Below, one piece after another: positions 16,894-26,447 of a stretch of 64,000 nt of DNA. Position 1 is the first letter of the stretch; every line of letters begins with the position of its first letter. Source of the DNA: Oleispira sp963933055 (GTDB taxonomy: Bacteria; Pseudomonadota; Gammaproteobacteria; Pseudomonadales; Oceanobacteraceae); assembly GCA_963933055.1 (NCBI GenBank), contig CAWVSY010000013.1:1-64000 (forward strand). The letters run 5' to 3'. The notes under the pieces are model-generated. The model was not told where the DNA came from. It saw nothing but the letters and a program-made list of their open reading frames with translations, and searched no databases. The position numbers and the translations under genes were made by a program.

Positions 16894-18251
16894 GCTTAAG
16901 CGACCAGCTAAAAACCATTGACCTCGACAGTTTATCATTAAAGAAAAAAGCCAGTGGCAGGCTGATTCGGATGGTGGGTTTAACACTAGAAGCTGAAGGT
17001 TTGGTGGTCAAAGTCGGCGATCGCTGCATGGTAGAGCGTGAAGACGATAGTAATATCGAAGCAGAAGTCGTTGGCTTCGATGGCAGCCGTGTATTTTTAA
17101 TGCCGATTGAGCAAGTTGATGGTTTGCAGGCAGGGGCTAAGGTCAGCCCACTCAGCGGCTCTGATGGCGTACCTGTTGGTTTCCAGCTATTAGGGCGAGT
17201 TGTTGATGGTATCGGACGTCCACTGGATGGCAAAGGCCCTTTACACGCCGAACAGGGTTCATTGCAGGGCGAACAAATAAATCCTCTGCATCGTGACCCT
17301 ATTCGAACAACATTGGATGTTGGTTTACGTTCCATTAATGCATTATTAACCGTCGGTCGTGGTCAGCGAATCGGTTTGTTTGCGGGTAGTGGTGTGGGTA
17401 AAAGTATGCTGTTAGGCATGATGACCCGTTTTACCGAAGCGGATATTACGGTCGTGGGGTTGATCGGCGAGCGTGGACGAGAAGTAAAAGAATTTATTGA
17501 TGAAATCTTAGGTGAAGAAGGCATGAAGCGTTCGGTTGTGATTGCTTCTCCTGCCGATGATGCGCCATTAATGCGCTTAAGAGCGGCAATGTATTGTACC
17601 GCGGTGGCAGAGTATTATCGCAAGCAGGGGAAAAATGTCCTCATGCTGATGGATTCTCTAACACGTTATGCACAAGCTCAGCGAGAAATCGCTCTGGCCG
17701 TAGGCGAGCCTCCAGCAACCAAAGGTTATCCGCCATCGGTATTTACTAAAATTCCTAAATTAGTTGAACGAGCAGGTAATGGTGAAGCGGGAGGTGGATC
17801 GATCACGGCTTTTTATACTGTGCTGAGTGAAGGGGATGATTTACAGGACCCTGTGGCCGATGCTAGCCGAGCGATTCTTGATGGCCATATCGTATTATCA
17901 CGAAAGCTTGCGGATGAAGGGCACTATCCTGCGATTGATATTGAAGCGTCTATCAGTCGTGCGATGCCGCAAATTGTGCCACCAGAATGGCTGCGTAAAG
18001 CCCAAATGTTGCGCCAGTTATATGCACACTATCAAGAAAATAAAGACTTGGTCAGTGTTGGTGCTTATCAGGCAGGATCTGATCCTACGTTGGATTTAGC
18101 GATTAATCGAATGCCTTTAATTCAAAAATTCTTACAGCAAGATCTTAACGAATGCGCCAAAATTGGTGAAAGTTTAGAGCGATTGAATGAGATTTTGCCA
18201 GATGTACCGCAAACAGCGAATGCGGATCCTCAAACGATGGCAAATGGATAA
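16890..18251 (+). CDS. fliI: Flagellum-specific export ATPase FliI
   Basis: A 453-residue hexameric ATPase of the flagellar type III export apparatus, related to F1-beta. Walker A is at about residues 165-172 (FAGSGVGKS). The acidic Walker B strand is VLMLMDSLTR, and the signature region GGSITAFYTVLSEGDDLQDP is intact. The start is GTG at 16890, overlapping the fliH stop by 4 nt, which implies translational coupling. The C-terminus past residue 430 is variable, as usual. Confidence 0.97.
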   Translation: MSLSDQLKTIDLDSLSLKKKASGRLIRMVGLTLEAEGLVVKVGDRCMVEREDDSNIEAEVVGFDGSRVFLMPIEQVDGLQAGAKVSPLSGSDGVPVGFQLLGRVVDGIGRPLDGKGPLHAEQGSLQGEQINPLHRDPIRTTLDVGLRSINALLTVGRGQRIGLFAGSGVGKSMLLGMMTRFTEADITVVGLIGERGREVKEFIDEILGEEGMKRSVVIASPADDAPLMRLRAAMYCTAVAEYYRKQGKNVLMLMDSLTRYAQAQREIALAVGEPPATKGYPPSVFTKIPKLVERAGNGEAGGGSITAFYTVLSEGDDLQDPVADASRAILDGHIVLSRKLADEGHYPAIDIEASISRAMPQIVPPEWLRKAQMLRQLYAHYQENKDLVSVGAYQAGSDPTLDLAINRMPLIQKFLQQDLNECAKIGESLERLNEILPDVPQTANADPQTMANG

Positions 18252-18254
18252 CCC

Positions 18255-18704
18255 ATGAGCAAGCAACGCGTTAAGCGCCTACAGTTTGTTTTGGCCATGG
18301 CAGAAGAGAAAGAAAAAACAGACCTTAAAAGCTGGGGCATTTATCAGCAGAAATTGCTGCAAGAACAAGAAAAGCTGACTCAGCTTGATCAATATATGGC
18401 GGAGTATCGTAGCAGCTTAACCAGCCAGCAAACTGTTGCCATTCGAGGTGGCCAAATACAAAATACCATTGCTTTTATCGAACAGATTAAAGATGCCAGT
18501 GGACATCAGCAGCAGCAAATCAACTTGGTTGAACAGCAGGCAGAGGGTGCTCAGCGAGTCTATCTGGCCTCACGTTCAAAAGCACAGGCATTACGCACAC
18601 TTATAGAAAAGCTTAATTCACAACTGGCCGCGACGGCCGAAAAACAGGACCAAAAGCTGATGGATGAGTTTGCCGCTCGCAGCGCAAGAAATAGAAGTCT
18701 ATAA
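18255..18704 (+). CDS. fliJ: Flagellar export protein FliJ
   Basis: A 149-residue, almost entirely helical coiled-coil protein rich in Gln, Lys and Glu. This is the FliJ pattern: basic N-terminus (RVKRLQFVLAMAEEKEKT), long antiparallel coiled coil, basic C-terminus. FliJ inserts in the FliI hexamer and links it to FlhA. It starts 3 nt after fliI. The 137-nt gap that follows is where the inserted chemosensory genes begin; in Pseudomonas the next gene would be the HsbA-type STAS. Confidence 0.92.
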   Translation: MSKQRVKRLQFVLAMAEEKEKTDLKSWGIYQQKLLQEQEKLTQLDQYMAEYRSSLTSQQTVAIRGGQIQNTIAFIEQIKDASGHQQQQINLVEQQAEGAQRVYLASRSKAQALRTLIEKLNSQLAATAEKQDQKLMDEFAARSARNRSL

Positions 18705-18841
18705 ATAGAGGCTTATAAATAGCGTAATTCAGCCATCAAGAAAAATAAAATCAGTCGACCTCTCCTAAATTTCCCATCTTAATGAGCAGCTTTCAAATAG
18801 CCGTCTATTCTTATAATAAATGAAAATAGAATTGGAATGAT

Positions 18842-19135
18842 ATGCCTGAGGCAAAGCAAATTGAATGCGGTGAACGCATGACTATTGAGCACGTAGAGAG
18901 CTTATACAGTCAGCTAGAGGCAGCAGCACAAGAAAATGATTACATCGAATTAATTGCCGATCGTGTTCAGCAATGTGATACCGCTTCGCTTCAACTCATC
19001 TTAGCTTTGCTACGCATGTCAAAAGAACAAGGACATACCGTTAAATGGGTGAAACCTTCTCCTGCAATTCTAAATGTGGCTCAGCTCTTAGGGCTTACAG
19101 AGCCACTTGATTTAACACACCCTATTACGCAGTAG
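18842..19135 (+). CDS. STAS-domain protein of the second chemosensory cluster
   Basis: A 97-residue single STAS (anti-sigma-factor-antagonist-like) domain: the central strand-helix ELIADRVQQCDTASLQLILA contains the D-T-A-S site where such proteins are phosphorylated. It is distinct from the HsbA homologue at 27549. It heads the cluster STAS-cheY-cheA-cheW-MCP-cheR-cheD-cheB, and small STAS genes accompany similar clusters elsewhere. Its partner is unknown; it might couple the CheA pathway to a partner-switching module such as HsbR. A TATAAT at 18812-18817 could be part of its promoter, but no convincing -35 is visible. Confidence 0.8.
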   Translation: MPEAKQIECGERMTIEHVESLYSQLEAAAQENDYIELIADRVQQCDTASLQLILALLRMSKEQGHTVKWVKPSPAILNVAQLLGLTEPLDLTHPITQ

Positions 19136-19154
19136 TTATTTAAGGAGTACGCCA

Positions 19155-19517
19155 ATGGCAAGCATTCTAGCAGTAGACGATTCAGCATCAATGCGACAAA
19201 TGGTCGCTTTCACATTGAAAGGTGCGGGCTATGACGTTGAAGAAGCATGTGATGGTAGCGAAGCCCTAGGCATTGCTAAAAACAAAAAATTTGATCTTGT
19301 TTTATCCGACGTCAACATGCCAGTGATGGACGGTATTGAATTGGTTTCTGAGTTAAGAAAGTTGAGTGAATATAAGTTTGTGCCCGTGCTTATGTTAACG
19401 ACAGAATCTGCAGGCGATAAAAAAATGGCAGGTAAAAAAGCCGGTGCGACAGGCTGGATTGTAAAGCCTTTTAATCCAGAGCAATTGCTAAATACTATCA
19501 AGAAAGTTTTAGGCTAA
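19155..19517 (+). CDS. cheY: CheY-like response regulator (second cluster)
   Basis: A 120-residue stand-alone receiver. It has the acidic pocket AVDDSA, phospho-acceptor Asp52 (LSDVNMPVMDG), conserved Thr (LMLTTES) and Lys (IVKPF). It has no output domain. It lies 19 nt after the STAS gene and 5 nt before cheA, so CheA (19523) is the expected phosphodonor. It is a different paralogue from the motor-type CheY at 42593, and it need not bind FliM. Confidence 0.92.
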   Translation: MASILAVDDSASMRQMVAFTLKGAGYDVEEACDGSEALGIAKNKKFDLVLSDVNMPVMDGIELVSELRKLSEYKFVPVLMLTTESAGDKKMAGKKAGATGWIVKPFNPEQLLNTIKKVLG

Positions 19518-19522
19518 TTATT

Positions 19523-21748
19523 ATGAGCATTGATCTCTCACAATTTCACCAAGTCTTCTTTGAGGAAAGCTTTGAAGGTTTGGATAATATGGAATCCAGC
19601 TTGTTAGCATTGGATTTGAATGAAGTTGATGCAGAAACAATCAATACCATCTTTCGTGCAGCGCACTCCATCAAAGGTGGGGCTGGAACCTTTGGTTTTC
19701 AGCAAGTATCAAGCTTCACGCATGTTGTCGAAACCTTATTGGATGAAATACGCTCAGGTGATCGCCATATCACTCAAGAACATATCGATTTATTTTTAGA
19801 ATGTGTTGATTGCCTGCGCGGATTAATGAGTGATTTACAAGCAGGTTCTGAACCTGATATGACGCAAGCAGATAGCTTAAAAAGCCAATTTGAGGCCATT
19901 TTAGCCAATGCTGATGGTAATGATGATGCTTTGCCTGCTGATAATTTAGCGGCTGACGACGTAGGCTCTGGTTCAGAAGACGAGTCTCACTCGTTAATAC
20001 ACAGCAGTGCAGTAACAGGCTGGAAGATTGAGTTTTTACCTTGTGAAGACGTGCTCTGCACAGGAAATGAACCTTATCGCATGTTTCGTGAGTTGCAGGA
20101 TTTAGCCGAAGCAGAAGATGGCGGAAAAATAGAAGTCATTCCTCATTTAGAGAAGCTGCCAGCATTCTCTGAGATGCATCCTGAAATGTGCTATCTATCT
20201 TGGACGCTTTATATTTATGCCGATATTGAATTATCGGATATGGAAGAAATTTTTGAATGGGTCGTTGATGACTGCGAGATTCGCTATCAGCGTTTATCAG
20301 AGTCGCCTGCTGACATCAATGCAGAGATCGAGATCGATGCTTTAGAGCAGACGGAAAATGATTCCATTATTGATGAAGAAATTACGTCGGCTAATGTGGT
20401 CGTTCCTGTTATTGAATCTTCAGGTATTGAACCTTCAATTCCTGAGGCTCCAATTACAGAAGCTCCAGTTACAGAAGCTCCTCAACTTGAGCAGAAATCA
20501 GAACCAAAATCAGAACAAAAAGTAGCCCCGAAACAGAAAGCAAAAACCACAGAAAATACGTCTATTAGAGTATCTATCGACAAAATTGATGGCTTAATCA
20601 ATATGGTGGGAGAACTTGTAATTACTCAGTCCATGCTCGGTCAGCTTGGCCAAGAATTTACCATGGATCGCTTACAGCGTTTACAAGAAGGACTTTCTCA
20701 ACTCGAACAAAATACTCGAGAGCTACAAGAAAGTGTGATGAAAATTCGCATGCTTCCTATCAGCTTTGCGTTTAGCCGTTTTCCTCGTTTGGTCCGTGAT
20801 TTAAGTAAGCAGCTAGGGAAGCAAGTCGATTTAGTGATGTTAGGTGAAAATACTGAACTTGATAAAACGGTAATGGAAAAAATTGGTGATCCTCTCGTTC
20901 ACCTAGTACGGAACTCTTTAGATCATGGGCTTGAGTGTGCAGAAGAACGGATCGTTAACGGAAAATCTAGAAACGGCACGATAACACTGAACGCTTATCA
21001 CCATGGCGGCAATATTGTCATAGAGGTGAAAGATGACGGCGCAGGATTAAATAAGGATCGAATTCGCAGCAAAGCGATTGAAAAAGGCCTAATTCAGCAA
21101 GACGATCCGTTATCCGATTCACAAATCTACGATTTAATATTTCAAGCAGGTTTTTCGACAGCCGATGTTGTTAGCGATGTCTCTGGCCGAGGTGTAGGCA
21201 TGGATGTTGTGCGCCGCAATATTGCAGAGCTTAATGGTTCTATCGAAGTAACCTCTCACCCCGGTAAGGGATCGATATTTTCAATAAGATTACCACTGAC
21301 GCTTGCTATTCTTGATGGTCAGTTAGTAAAAGTTGGCAAAGAAGTTTACATCTTTCCATTGGTTTCTATTGTTGAGTCCATTCAATTAGAAAAACACATG
21401 CTCAATAATATTACTGGCAGCCAGTATGTTATGCAGCTTCGTGATGATTACATTCCGATACTGTGCCTGCAGGATATTTTTAATACGGGCGCTGAAAAGA
21501 AAGATTTAGAAGGGGCCATGCTGGTAGTAGTTGAAGGCGATAACGAAAAAATTGGAATTGTTGTCGACGAACTATTAGGCCAGCAGCAAGTTGTCATTAA
21601 AAGCCTCGAACAGAACTACCAAAAAGTTGACTCTATTTCAGGAGCAACGATTTTGGGTGATGGCACGGTCGCGTTAATTGTTGATGTTTCAGGATTAAAT
21701 AATAAACCGAGTGATAAAAATCCTGATGATCAAACTCAAGCTGCTTAA
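19523..21748 (+). CDS. cheA: Chemotaxis histidine kinase CheA (second cluster)
   Basis: A 741-residue CheA. P1/Hpt domain at residues 1-110, with phosphorylated His48 in AAHSIKGGAGTFGF. A P2-like domain at about 165-265 (WKIEFLPCEDVL...). A linker with three near-identical EAP(I/V)TEAP units and Lys/Gln-rich sequence follows. The P3 dimerisation helix is VSIDKIDGLINMVGEL. P4 ATPase boxes are HLVRNSLDHGLE, DDGAGL and SGRGVGMDVV. The CheW-like P5 domain forms the C-terminus. It should phosphorylate the adjacent CheY and CheB under control of the adjacent receptor. Order and size match CheA of Pseudomonas cluster II. Confidence 0.95.
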   Translation: MSIDLSQFHQVFFEESFEGLDNMESSLLALDLNEVDAETINTIFRAAHSIKGGAGTFGFQQVSSFTHVVETLLDEIRSGDRHITQEHIDLFLECVDCLRGLMSDLQAGSEPDMTQADSLKSQFEAILANADGNDDALPADNLAADDVGSGSEDESHSLIHSSAVTGWKIEFLPCEDVLCTGNEPYRMFRELQDLAEAEDGGKIEVIPHLEKLPAFSEMHPEMCYLSWTLYIYADIELSDMEEIFEWVVDDCEIRYQRLSESPADINAEIEIDALEQTENDSIIDEEITSANVVVPVIESSGIEPSIPEAPITEAPVTEAPQLEQKSEPKSEQKVAPKQKAKTTENTSIRVSIDKIDGLINMVGELVITQSMLGQLGQEFTMDRLQRLQEGLSQLEQNTRELQESVMKIRMLPISFAFSRFPRLVRDLSKQLGKQVDLVMLGENTELDKTVMEKIGDPLVHLVRNSLDHGLECAEERIVNGKSRNGTITLNAYHHGGNIVIEVKDDGAGLNKDRIRSKAIEKGLIQQDDPLSDSQIYDLIFQAGFSTADVVSDVSGRGVGMDVVRRNIAELNGSIEVTSHPGKGSIFSIRLPLTLAILDGQLVKVGKEVYIFPLVSIVESIQLEKHMLNNITGSQYVMQLRDDYIPILCLQDIFNTGAEKKDLEGAMLVVVEGDNEKIGIVVDELLGQQQVVIKSLEQNYQKVDSISGATILGDGTVALIVDVSGLNNKPSDKNPDDQTQAA

Positions 21749-21759
21749 GGAAAAAAGTT

Positions 21760-22296
21760 ATGACAAGTACAGCACAATCAAATAATGCCGATGCTGTCTC
21801 CGGAGTAAAACCGGATGATGAGCAGCAGTATTTGACGTTTATTATGGCTGATGAAGAATACGGTGTTGATATTCTTGCTGTTCAAGAAATTCGTGGTTGG
21901 GAGCCAACAACGGTTATCCCTAATGCCCCAGATTATATCAAAGGGGTAATAAACCTGAGAGGAACCATTGTTCCTATTATGGATTTACGCAGTCGTTTTA
22001 ATCTAGAGCGGGTTGAATATAGTCCCGTGACTGTGGTGATTATTCTTAAAGTTGAGACCGAGCGTGGCGAAAGAGTCATGGGCATTGTCGTTGATGCTGT
22101 TTCTGATGTTCATTCAATAAAAGATTCTGATACCCGCAATAGTCCTGATTTGATCGAAGATTTAAATACGGAGTTTATCCGCAGCTTAGTATCGGTTGAT
22201 GACGGCATGATTATTCTTCTTGATGTTCAGCGACTTTTAACCATTGATAAGCAGTTATTAAATTTAACTTCTAATCAAATGGCCGATAACGAATAA
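21760..22296 (+). CDS. cheW: Chemotaxis coupling protein CheW (second cluster)
   Basis: A 178-residue single CheW domain. Signature segments are YLTFIMADEEYGVDILAVQE, IPNAPDYIKGVINLRGTIVP and GIVVDAVSDVHSI. It couples receptor to CheA in the cytoplasmic array. The N-terminal ~20 residues are polar and variable. AAGGAAAA precedes the ATG, and the gap to cheA is 11 nt. An 89-nt AT-rich gap follows before the receptor gene. Confidence 0.95.
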   Translation: MTSTAQSNNADAVSGVKPDDEQQYLTFIMADEEYGVDILAVQEIRGWEPTTVIPNAPDYIKGVINLRGTIVPIMDLRSRFNLERVEYSPVTVVIILKVETERGERVMGIVVDAVSDVHSIKDSDTRNSPDLIEDLNTEFIRSLVSVDDGMIILLDVQRLLTIDKQLLNLTSNQMADNE

Positions 22297-22385
22297 ACAA
22301 AAGAAAAAAGAATAGCAATAAACTTTAGTTAATGAATTTTATTTATAACTAAAGTATGCACTTGATAATGAACAGGATAAATATC

Positions 22386-24914
22386 ATGTCTGAAGAGCAA
22401 AATTTAACACACTGGAAAATTCCAACACTCACAATTATCCCTTCAGCATTAGCATTAGTTTATCTGGCCATTACGGCGGCTAATGTAGGACTCTCGGTGG
22501 TAATCGCGGTGATAGGGTTGGCTATCTCTATCATATTCGGCTGGTTTCAATTATCTAAATACAGTGTCCCAGGCAGCGCCGAAAAACTCATCGTCACTGA
22601 TCGCTTAATAAAAGCATTAGATGTTTGCAATACTAACGTGATGCTTGCCGATGAGAATAATGATATCTGTTATACCAATGAATCCGTTAGAGAGATGATG
22701 AAGGCGGCGGAGGCTGAGATAAGAACGGAACTTCCTAACTTCAATAGTGAAAACTTAGTCGGCAGTAACATTGATATATTTCATAAAAATCCTGCTCATC
22801 AACAAAATATGCTTGCTAGTTTACGCGACACATACAAAACCTTAATCGTCGTCGGTGGTCGCTCATTCAGTTTGATAGCAACCCCGATATTCTCAAGCGA
22901 AAAATTACGCCTAGGCACCGTGGTTGAATGGCTTGATAAGACAGAAGAGTTAGCAAAAGACAAGATCGAGCAAAAAGCATCAGAAGAAAATATTCGTATT
23001 CGTAAAGCACTGGATGTATGTACGACGAACGTTATGATGGCAGATACCAATCTTGATATTGTCTATATGAATGATTCCGTCAAAGCCATGATGAAGCTTG
23101 CCGAAGGTGATTTAAAAGCCGAGCTCCCGAGTTTTGATGCTAATAACCTTATTGGTAATAACATTGATCAGTTTCATAAAGAGCCTTCTCATCAACGTGC
23201 GATGCTTGCTAAACTTTCGGATGTCTACAATACCGATATTAACGTAGGCCCTCGTACTTTTAATTTAATAGCGACGCCAGTCTTCAATAATGGTGAGCGC
23301 TTAGGAACCGTCGTTGAGTGGAGAGATAAGACCGAAGCCTTAGCGAAAGAAATAGCTGAGAACGTTATTTCGGATACTAATGCTCGAGTGAAACAAGCAC
23401 TAGATTCTGTTTCTGGTAATACCATGATTGCAGACAATGATTGCAATATCATTTATATGAACGCTGCTGTTCAAAAAATGATGAGTAATGCGCAAGGTGA
23501 TATTCGTAAAGACTTGCCTAATTTTGATGCCAGCAACCTGGTCGGCCAAAATATCGATGTCTTTCATAAAAACCCATCGCATCAGCGCAACTTATTAGCA
23601 AAAATGCAAAGTACCTATGAAGCACAAATAATGGTAGGTGGTCGTACATTTTCTCTTATCGCCAATCCAATTAAAAATGAAAAAGGTGATCGTTTAGGGG
23701 CTGTGGTTGAGTGGATGGATCGTACTGATGAAGTCGCCGTTGAAAAAGAAGTTGGAAACTTAGTTAAAGCTGCGATTGATGGTGACCTATCACACCGTTT
23801 AGATACATCAGATAAAGACGGTTTCTTCTTGAGTTTAGCGAATGGGCTAAATAACTTGGTTGGCATTGCTGATAGTGTTGTGAACGATACCGCCCGTGTT
23901 CTAGATGCCTTGGCTCATGGTCGTTTAACAGAAACTATCTCGGCTGATTATCACGGTTCATTTGGCAAGTTAAAACAAGACTCTAATGCAACCGTCGCTA
24001 AATTAACTGAAATCATTACCAATATCCGCGAGTCGGCCTCTACCGTCGCAACGGGGGCAAACGAGATTGCTCAAGGTAATGCTGATTTAAGTCAACGTAC
24101 CGAATCACAAGCATCCAATCTTGAAGAAACGGCTTCAAGCATGGAAGAAATGACCAGTGCGGTTAAGCAAACCAGTGAAAATTCTACCCATGCGACTGAA
24201 CTAGCAGTATCAGCAAGTAAACAAGCTGAGCAAGGTGGTGAAGTTGTTAGTCGTGCGGTTACTGCAATGGATGAAATTAACCAAGCCAGTAATAAAATTG
24301 CCGATATTATTGGTGTGATTGATGAAATTGCATTCCAGACAAACTTATTGGCGTTAAATGCAGCTGTTGAAGCCGCTAGGGCTGGTGAACAGGGGCGCGG
24401 GTTCGCCGTAGTGGCGGGTGAGGTTAGAAACCTGGCCCAGCGTTCAGCGGGAGCTGCAAAAGAAATTAAAGACTTGATTCGAGACAGTGTTGAAAAAGTA
24501 AATGCGGGTACTAATTTAGTCAATGAATCAGGTAAAACTTTGGAAGATATTGTATCTTCGGTGAAGCGTGTTACTGACATGATTGAAGAAATTAGCATTG
24601 CTGCGCAAGAGCAGTCATCAGGGATCGAACAGGTGAATAGCGCGGTTGCCCAAATGGATGAAATGACACAACAAAACGCGGCATTGGTTGAAGAAGCAAC
24701 GGCGGCAGGTGAGGCAATGGCCGAACAATCTAGGGGCATGATGAAGTTAATGGACTTTTTTATCCTCAGTCACTCAGCGGGCATGATGACGGGTTTTGTC
24801 AATAGCTCAGAGCCTACGTATTCTGCCCCTGCAATACCCGTCATCAATAATCCTCATCATAGTCAAGGTGCTGCGATGAGCGACTCCTCTGATGATGAAT
24901 GGCAGGAATTCTAA
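22386..24914 (+). CDS. Chemoreceptor with three PAS domains and CheR-tether C-terminus (Aer2-like)
   Basis: An 842-residue methyl-accepting chemotaxis protein. I choose ATG 22386 because AGGA lies 9 nt upstream; in-frame ATGs also occur at 22356 and 22368. Two hydrophobic segments at about residues 15-55 form a short membrane hairpin with no periplasmic domain. Three tandem PAS repeats of about 125 residues follow, each with the motif FHK(N/E)P(A/S)HQ and a closing GxVVEW strand. Two HAMP-like units come next, then an E. coli-type signalling domain (hairpin tip EIAFQTNLLALNAAVEAARA). The last five residues, EWQEF, fit the xWxxF tether for CheR/CheB; cheR is the next gene. Internal PAS plus poly-HAMP resembles Aer2 of Pseudomonas, so heme-based oxygen sensing is a reasonable inference. 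Confidence 0.92.
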   Translation: MSEEQNLTHWKIPTLTIIPSALALVYLAITAANVGLSVVIAVIGLAISIIFGWFQLSKYSVPGSAEKLIVTDRLIKALDVCNTNVMLADENNDICYTNESVREMMKAAEAEIRTELPNFNSENLVGSNIDIFHKNPAHQQNMLASLRDTYKTLIVVGGRSFSLIATPIFSSEKLRLGTVVEWLDKTEELAKDKIEQKASEENIRIRKALDVCTTNVMMADTNLDIVYMNDSVKAMMKLAEGDLKAELPSFDANNLIGNNIDQFHKEPSHQRAMLAKLSDVYNTDINVGPRTFNLIATPVFNNGERLGTVVEWRDKTEALAKEIAENVISDTNARVKQALDSVSGNTMIADNDCNIIYMNAAVQKMMSNAQGDIRKDLPNFDASNLVGQNIDVFHKNPSHQRNLLAKMQSTYEAQIMVGGRTFSLIANPIKNEKGDRLGAVVEWMDRTDEVAVEKEVGNLVKAAIDGDLSHRLDTSDKDGFFLSLANGLNNLVGIADSVVNDTARVLDALAHGRLTETISADYHGSFGKLKQDSNATVAKLTEIITNIRESASTVATGANEIAQGNADLSQRTESQASNLEETASSMEEMTSAVKQTSENSTHATELAVSASKQAEQGGEVVSRAVTAMDEINQASNKIADIIGVIDEIAFQTNLLALNAAVEAARAGEQGRGFAVVAGEVRNLAQRSAGAAKEIKDLIRDSVEKVNAGTNLVNESGKTLEDIVSSVKRVTDMIEEISIAAQEQSSGIEQVNSAVAQMDEMTQQNAALVEEATAAGEAMAEQSRGMMKLMDFFILSHSAGMMTGFVNSSEPTYSAPAIPVINNPHHSQGAAMSDSSDDEWQEF

Positions 24915-24922
24915 GGAATTAT

Positions 24923-25774
24923 ATGTCGAATCACTCGCCAAGATTGGATTATAGGGAAAAGGAATTTCCTATGACGAATAAAGATTTTCAGCGCATTGCC
25001 GATTTAGCCGGACGTTATACGGGTATTGTTCTGGGTGAGCATAAACAAGATATGGTATACGGACGCATTGCCCGTCGTGTACGCAAATTGCATTTAATGA
25101 GTTTTACGGCTTATTTAGATTTCTTAGAAGAAAATTTAGAAAAAGAACTGTCTAATTTTATCAACGTTATTACTACCAATCTCACCTCATTTTTTCGAGA
25201 AAAACATCATTTCGAATATTTATATAAAACCGTATTAAAAGAAGTAAAGAAAAATAATAGCGCGAAAAAACGCGTCAGAATTTGGTCGGCGGGTTGCTCA
25301 ACCGGAATGGAACCTTATTCAATTGCGATGACGTTATTAAGATTTGGCCTGCCTTCCGATTGGGATGTAAAAATATTAGCGACAGATTTAGATTCTGAAG
25401 TATTAGATAAAGCGCGAGCAGGCATCTATTCGGCCTCAGAGGTTGATGGTTTAGAAGAGAATACAATAAAGAGTTATTTTCAGCATGGCGCTGACGGAAA
25501 AGAAGTAAAAGTAAAAGATAAAGTAAATCAGTTTGTGCACTTTAAACGGCTCAATTTATTAGAATCTTGGCCTATGTCAGGTCCTTTCGATTTTATTTTT
25601 TGTCGTAATGTGGTGATTTATTTCGATAAACCTACCCAAAAATTGCTGTTTGATCGTTATGCAGAAATGCTGGTAATGGGGGGCTATTTATTTATTGGTC
25701 ATTCAGAAAATCTTCATGGTATTAGTGATCGCTTTGAAAATATAGGCAATACTATTTATAGGAAGATTCGATAA
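24923..25774 (+). CDS. cheR: Chemoreceptor methyltransferase CheR (second cluster)
   Basis: A 283-residue SAM-dependent glutamate methyltransferase. The N-terminal helical domain is about residues 15-85. The catalytic domain has the SAM motif IWSAGCSTGMEPYSIAMTL and the FDFIFCRNVVIYFD segment. I start it at ATG 24923, with AAGGA 5 nt upstream; an in-frame ATG at 24899 would overlap the receptor gene and has no ribosome site. The adjacent receptor carries the tether pentapeptide, so this CheR probably contains the beta-subdomain that binds it. Its stop overlaps the cheD start by one base. Confidence 0.94.
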   Translation: MSNHSPRLDYREKEFPMTNKDFQRIADLAGRYTGIVLGEHKQDMVYGRIARRVRKLHLMSFTAYLDFLEENLEKELSNFINVITTNLTSFFREKHHFEYLYKTVLKEVKKNNSAKKRVRIWSAGCSTGMEPYSIAMTLLRFGLPSDWDVKILATDLDSEVLDKARAGIYSASEVDGLEENTIKSYFQHGADGKEVKVKDKVNQFVHFKRLNLLESWPMSGPFDFIFCRNVVIYFDKPTQKLLFDRYAEMLVMGGYLFIGHSENLHGISDRFENIGNTIYRKIR

Positions 25775-26439
25775 TGTCAGCGCTTCCAAATCATTCCCAT
25801 GCTTCTCGCCAACCACCGCTCAGTATTGATTTTGAGCATATAAATCGTTATTGGGATGCTATTCATGGTGTTTGGTCAGCAAAAATATTACCGGGTGAGC
25901 TGTATGTATCAACCCATGGGGAAATGATTTCTACGGTATTGGGGTCATGTATCTCAGTTTGCATTCGAGATAGAAAAAAAGGTATTGGGGGGATGAATCA
26001 TTTCATGCTTCCACAAAATACTGAATTTTCAAGTGATAGCTGGGGCAATAATCCCATTACATCGGCATCACGCTATGGTAATTGGGCGATGGAATATTTG
26101 ATTAATGCCATTTTAAAGCGTGGTGGTGAAAAGAGAAATTTTGAAGTTAAAGTATTTGGTGGCGGCCAGATGATGGCAAAAATGACGGATATTGGCCAAA
26201 AGAATATTTTATTTGTGCATAAATATTTAGCCGCTGAACAATTGAAAATTGAAGCCAGTGATGTCGGAGATATTTATGCTCGTAAAGTATTATATTTTCC
26301 CGATACTGGCTGCGTGAAGGTAAGACGTATCAAAAATGTTAAAAACGATACCATTATTCGTCGAGAAGCTGAGTATGAAAAACATGTTTCTGTTGATAAA
26401 GATTCTGTACTTATGAACAATAATATTGAGTTATTTTAG
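25774..26439 (+). CDS. cheD: Chemoreceptor glutamine deamidase CheD
   Basis: A 221-residue CheD. The catalytic pair is visible: Cys59 in VLGSCISVCIRD and His76 in GGMNHFMLP, 17 residues apart as in Thermotoga CheD. The FGGGQMM motif follows. CheD deamidates receptor glutamines and can interact with CheC-type or CheY proteins. The N-terminus (about 35 residues) and C-terminus are longer than in the minimal ~160-aa enzyme. It is translationally coupled to cheR. Only this second cluster has cheD; the main che operon does not. Confidence 0.94.
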   Translation: MSALPNHSHASRQPPLSIDFEHINRYWDAIHGVWSAKILPGELYVSTHGEMISTVLGSCISVCIRDRKKGIGGMNHFMLPQNTEFSSDSWGNNPITSASRYGNWAMEYLINAILKRGGEKRNFEVKVFGGGQMMAKMTDIGQKNILFVHKYLAAEQLKIEASDVGDIYARKVLYFPDTGCVKVRRIKNVKNDTIIRREAEYEKHVSVDKDSVLMNNNIELF

Positions 26440-26447
26440 GATATCTA

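Noticed and set aside
16664..17335. 223-codon open frame on the minus strand opposite fliH/fliI
   Set aside because: It is antisense to two well-supported genes, with low-complexity Ser/Thr/Pro composition typical of an antisense shadow.
22293..22325. Possible sigma-28 promoter before the three-PAS chemoreceptor
   Set aside because: TAAA is followed at 16 nt by AGCAATAA, only 5 of 8 matches with wrong spacing in a very A-rich stretch.
24092..24739. 215-codon minus-strand frame opposite the chemoreceptor signalling domain
   Set aside because: The antisense of Ala/Glu-rich MCP helices commonly stays open; the composition is Ser/Ala-rich with no recognisable domain.
24899..24922. cheR start at ATG 24899
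   Set aside because: It lies inside the end of the chemoreceptor gene and lacks a ribosome site; ATG 24923 has AAGGA at proper distance.
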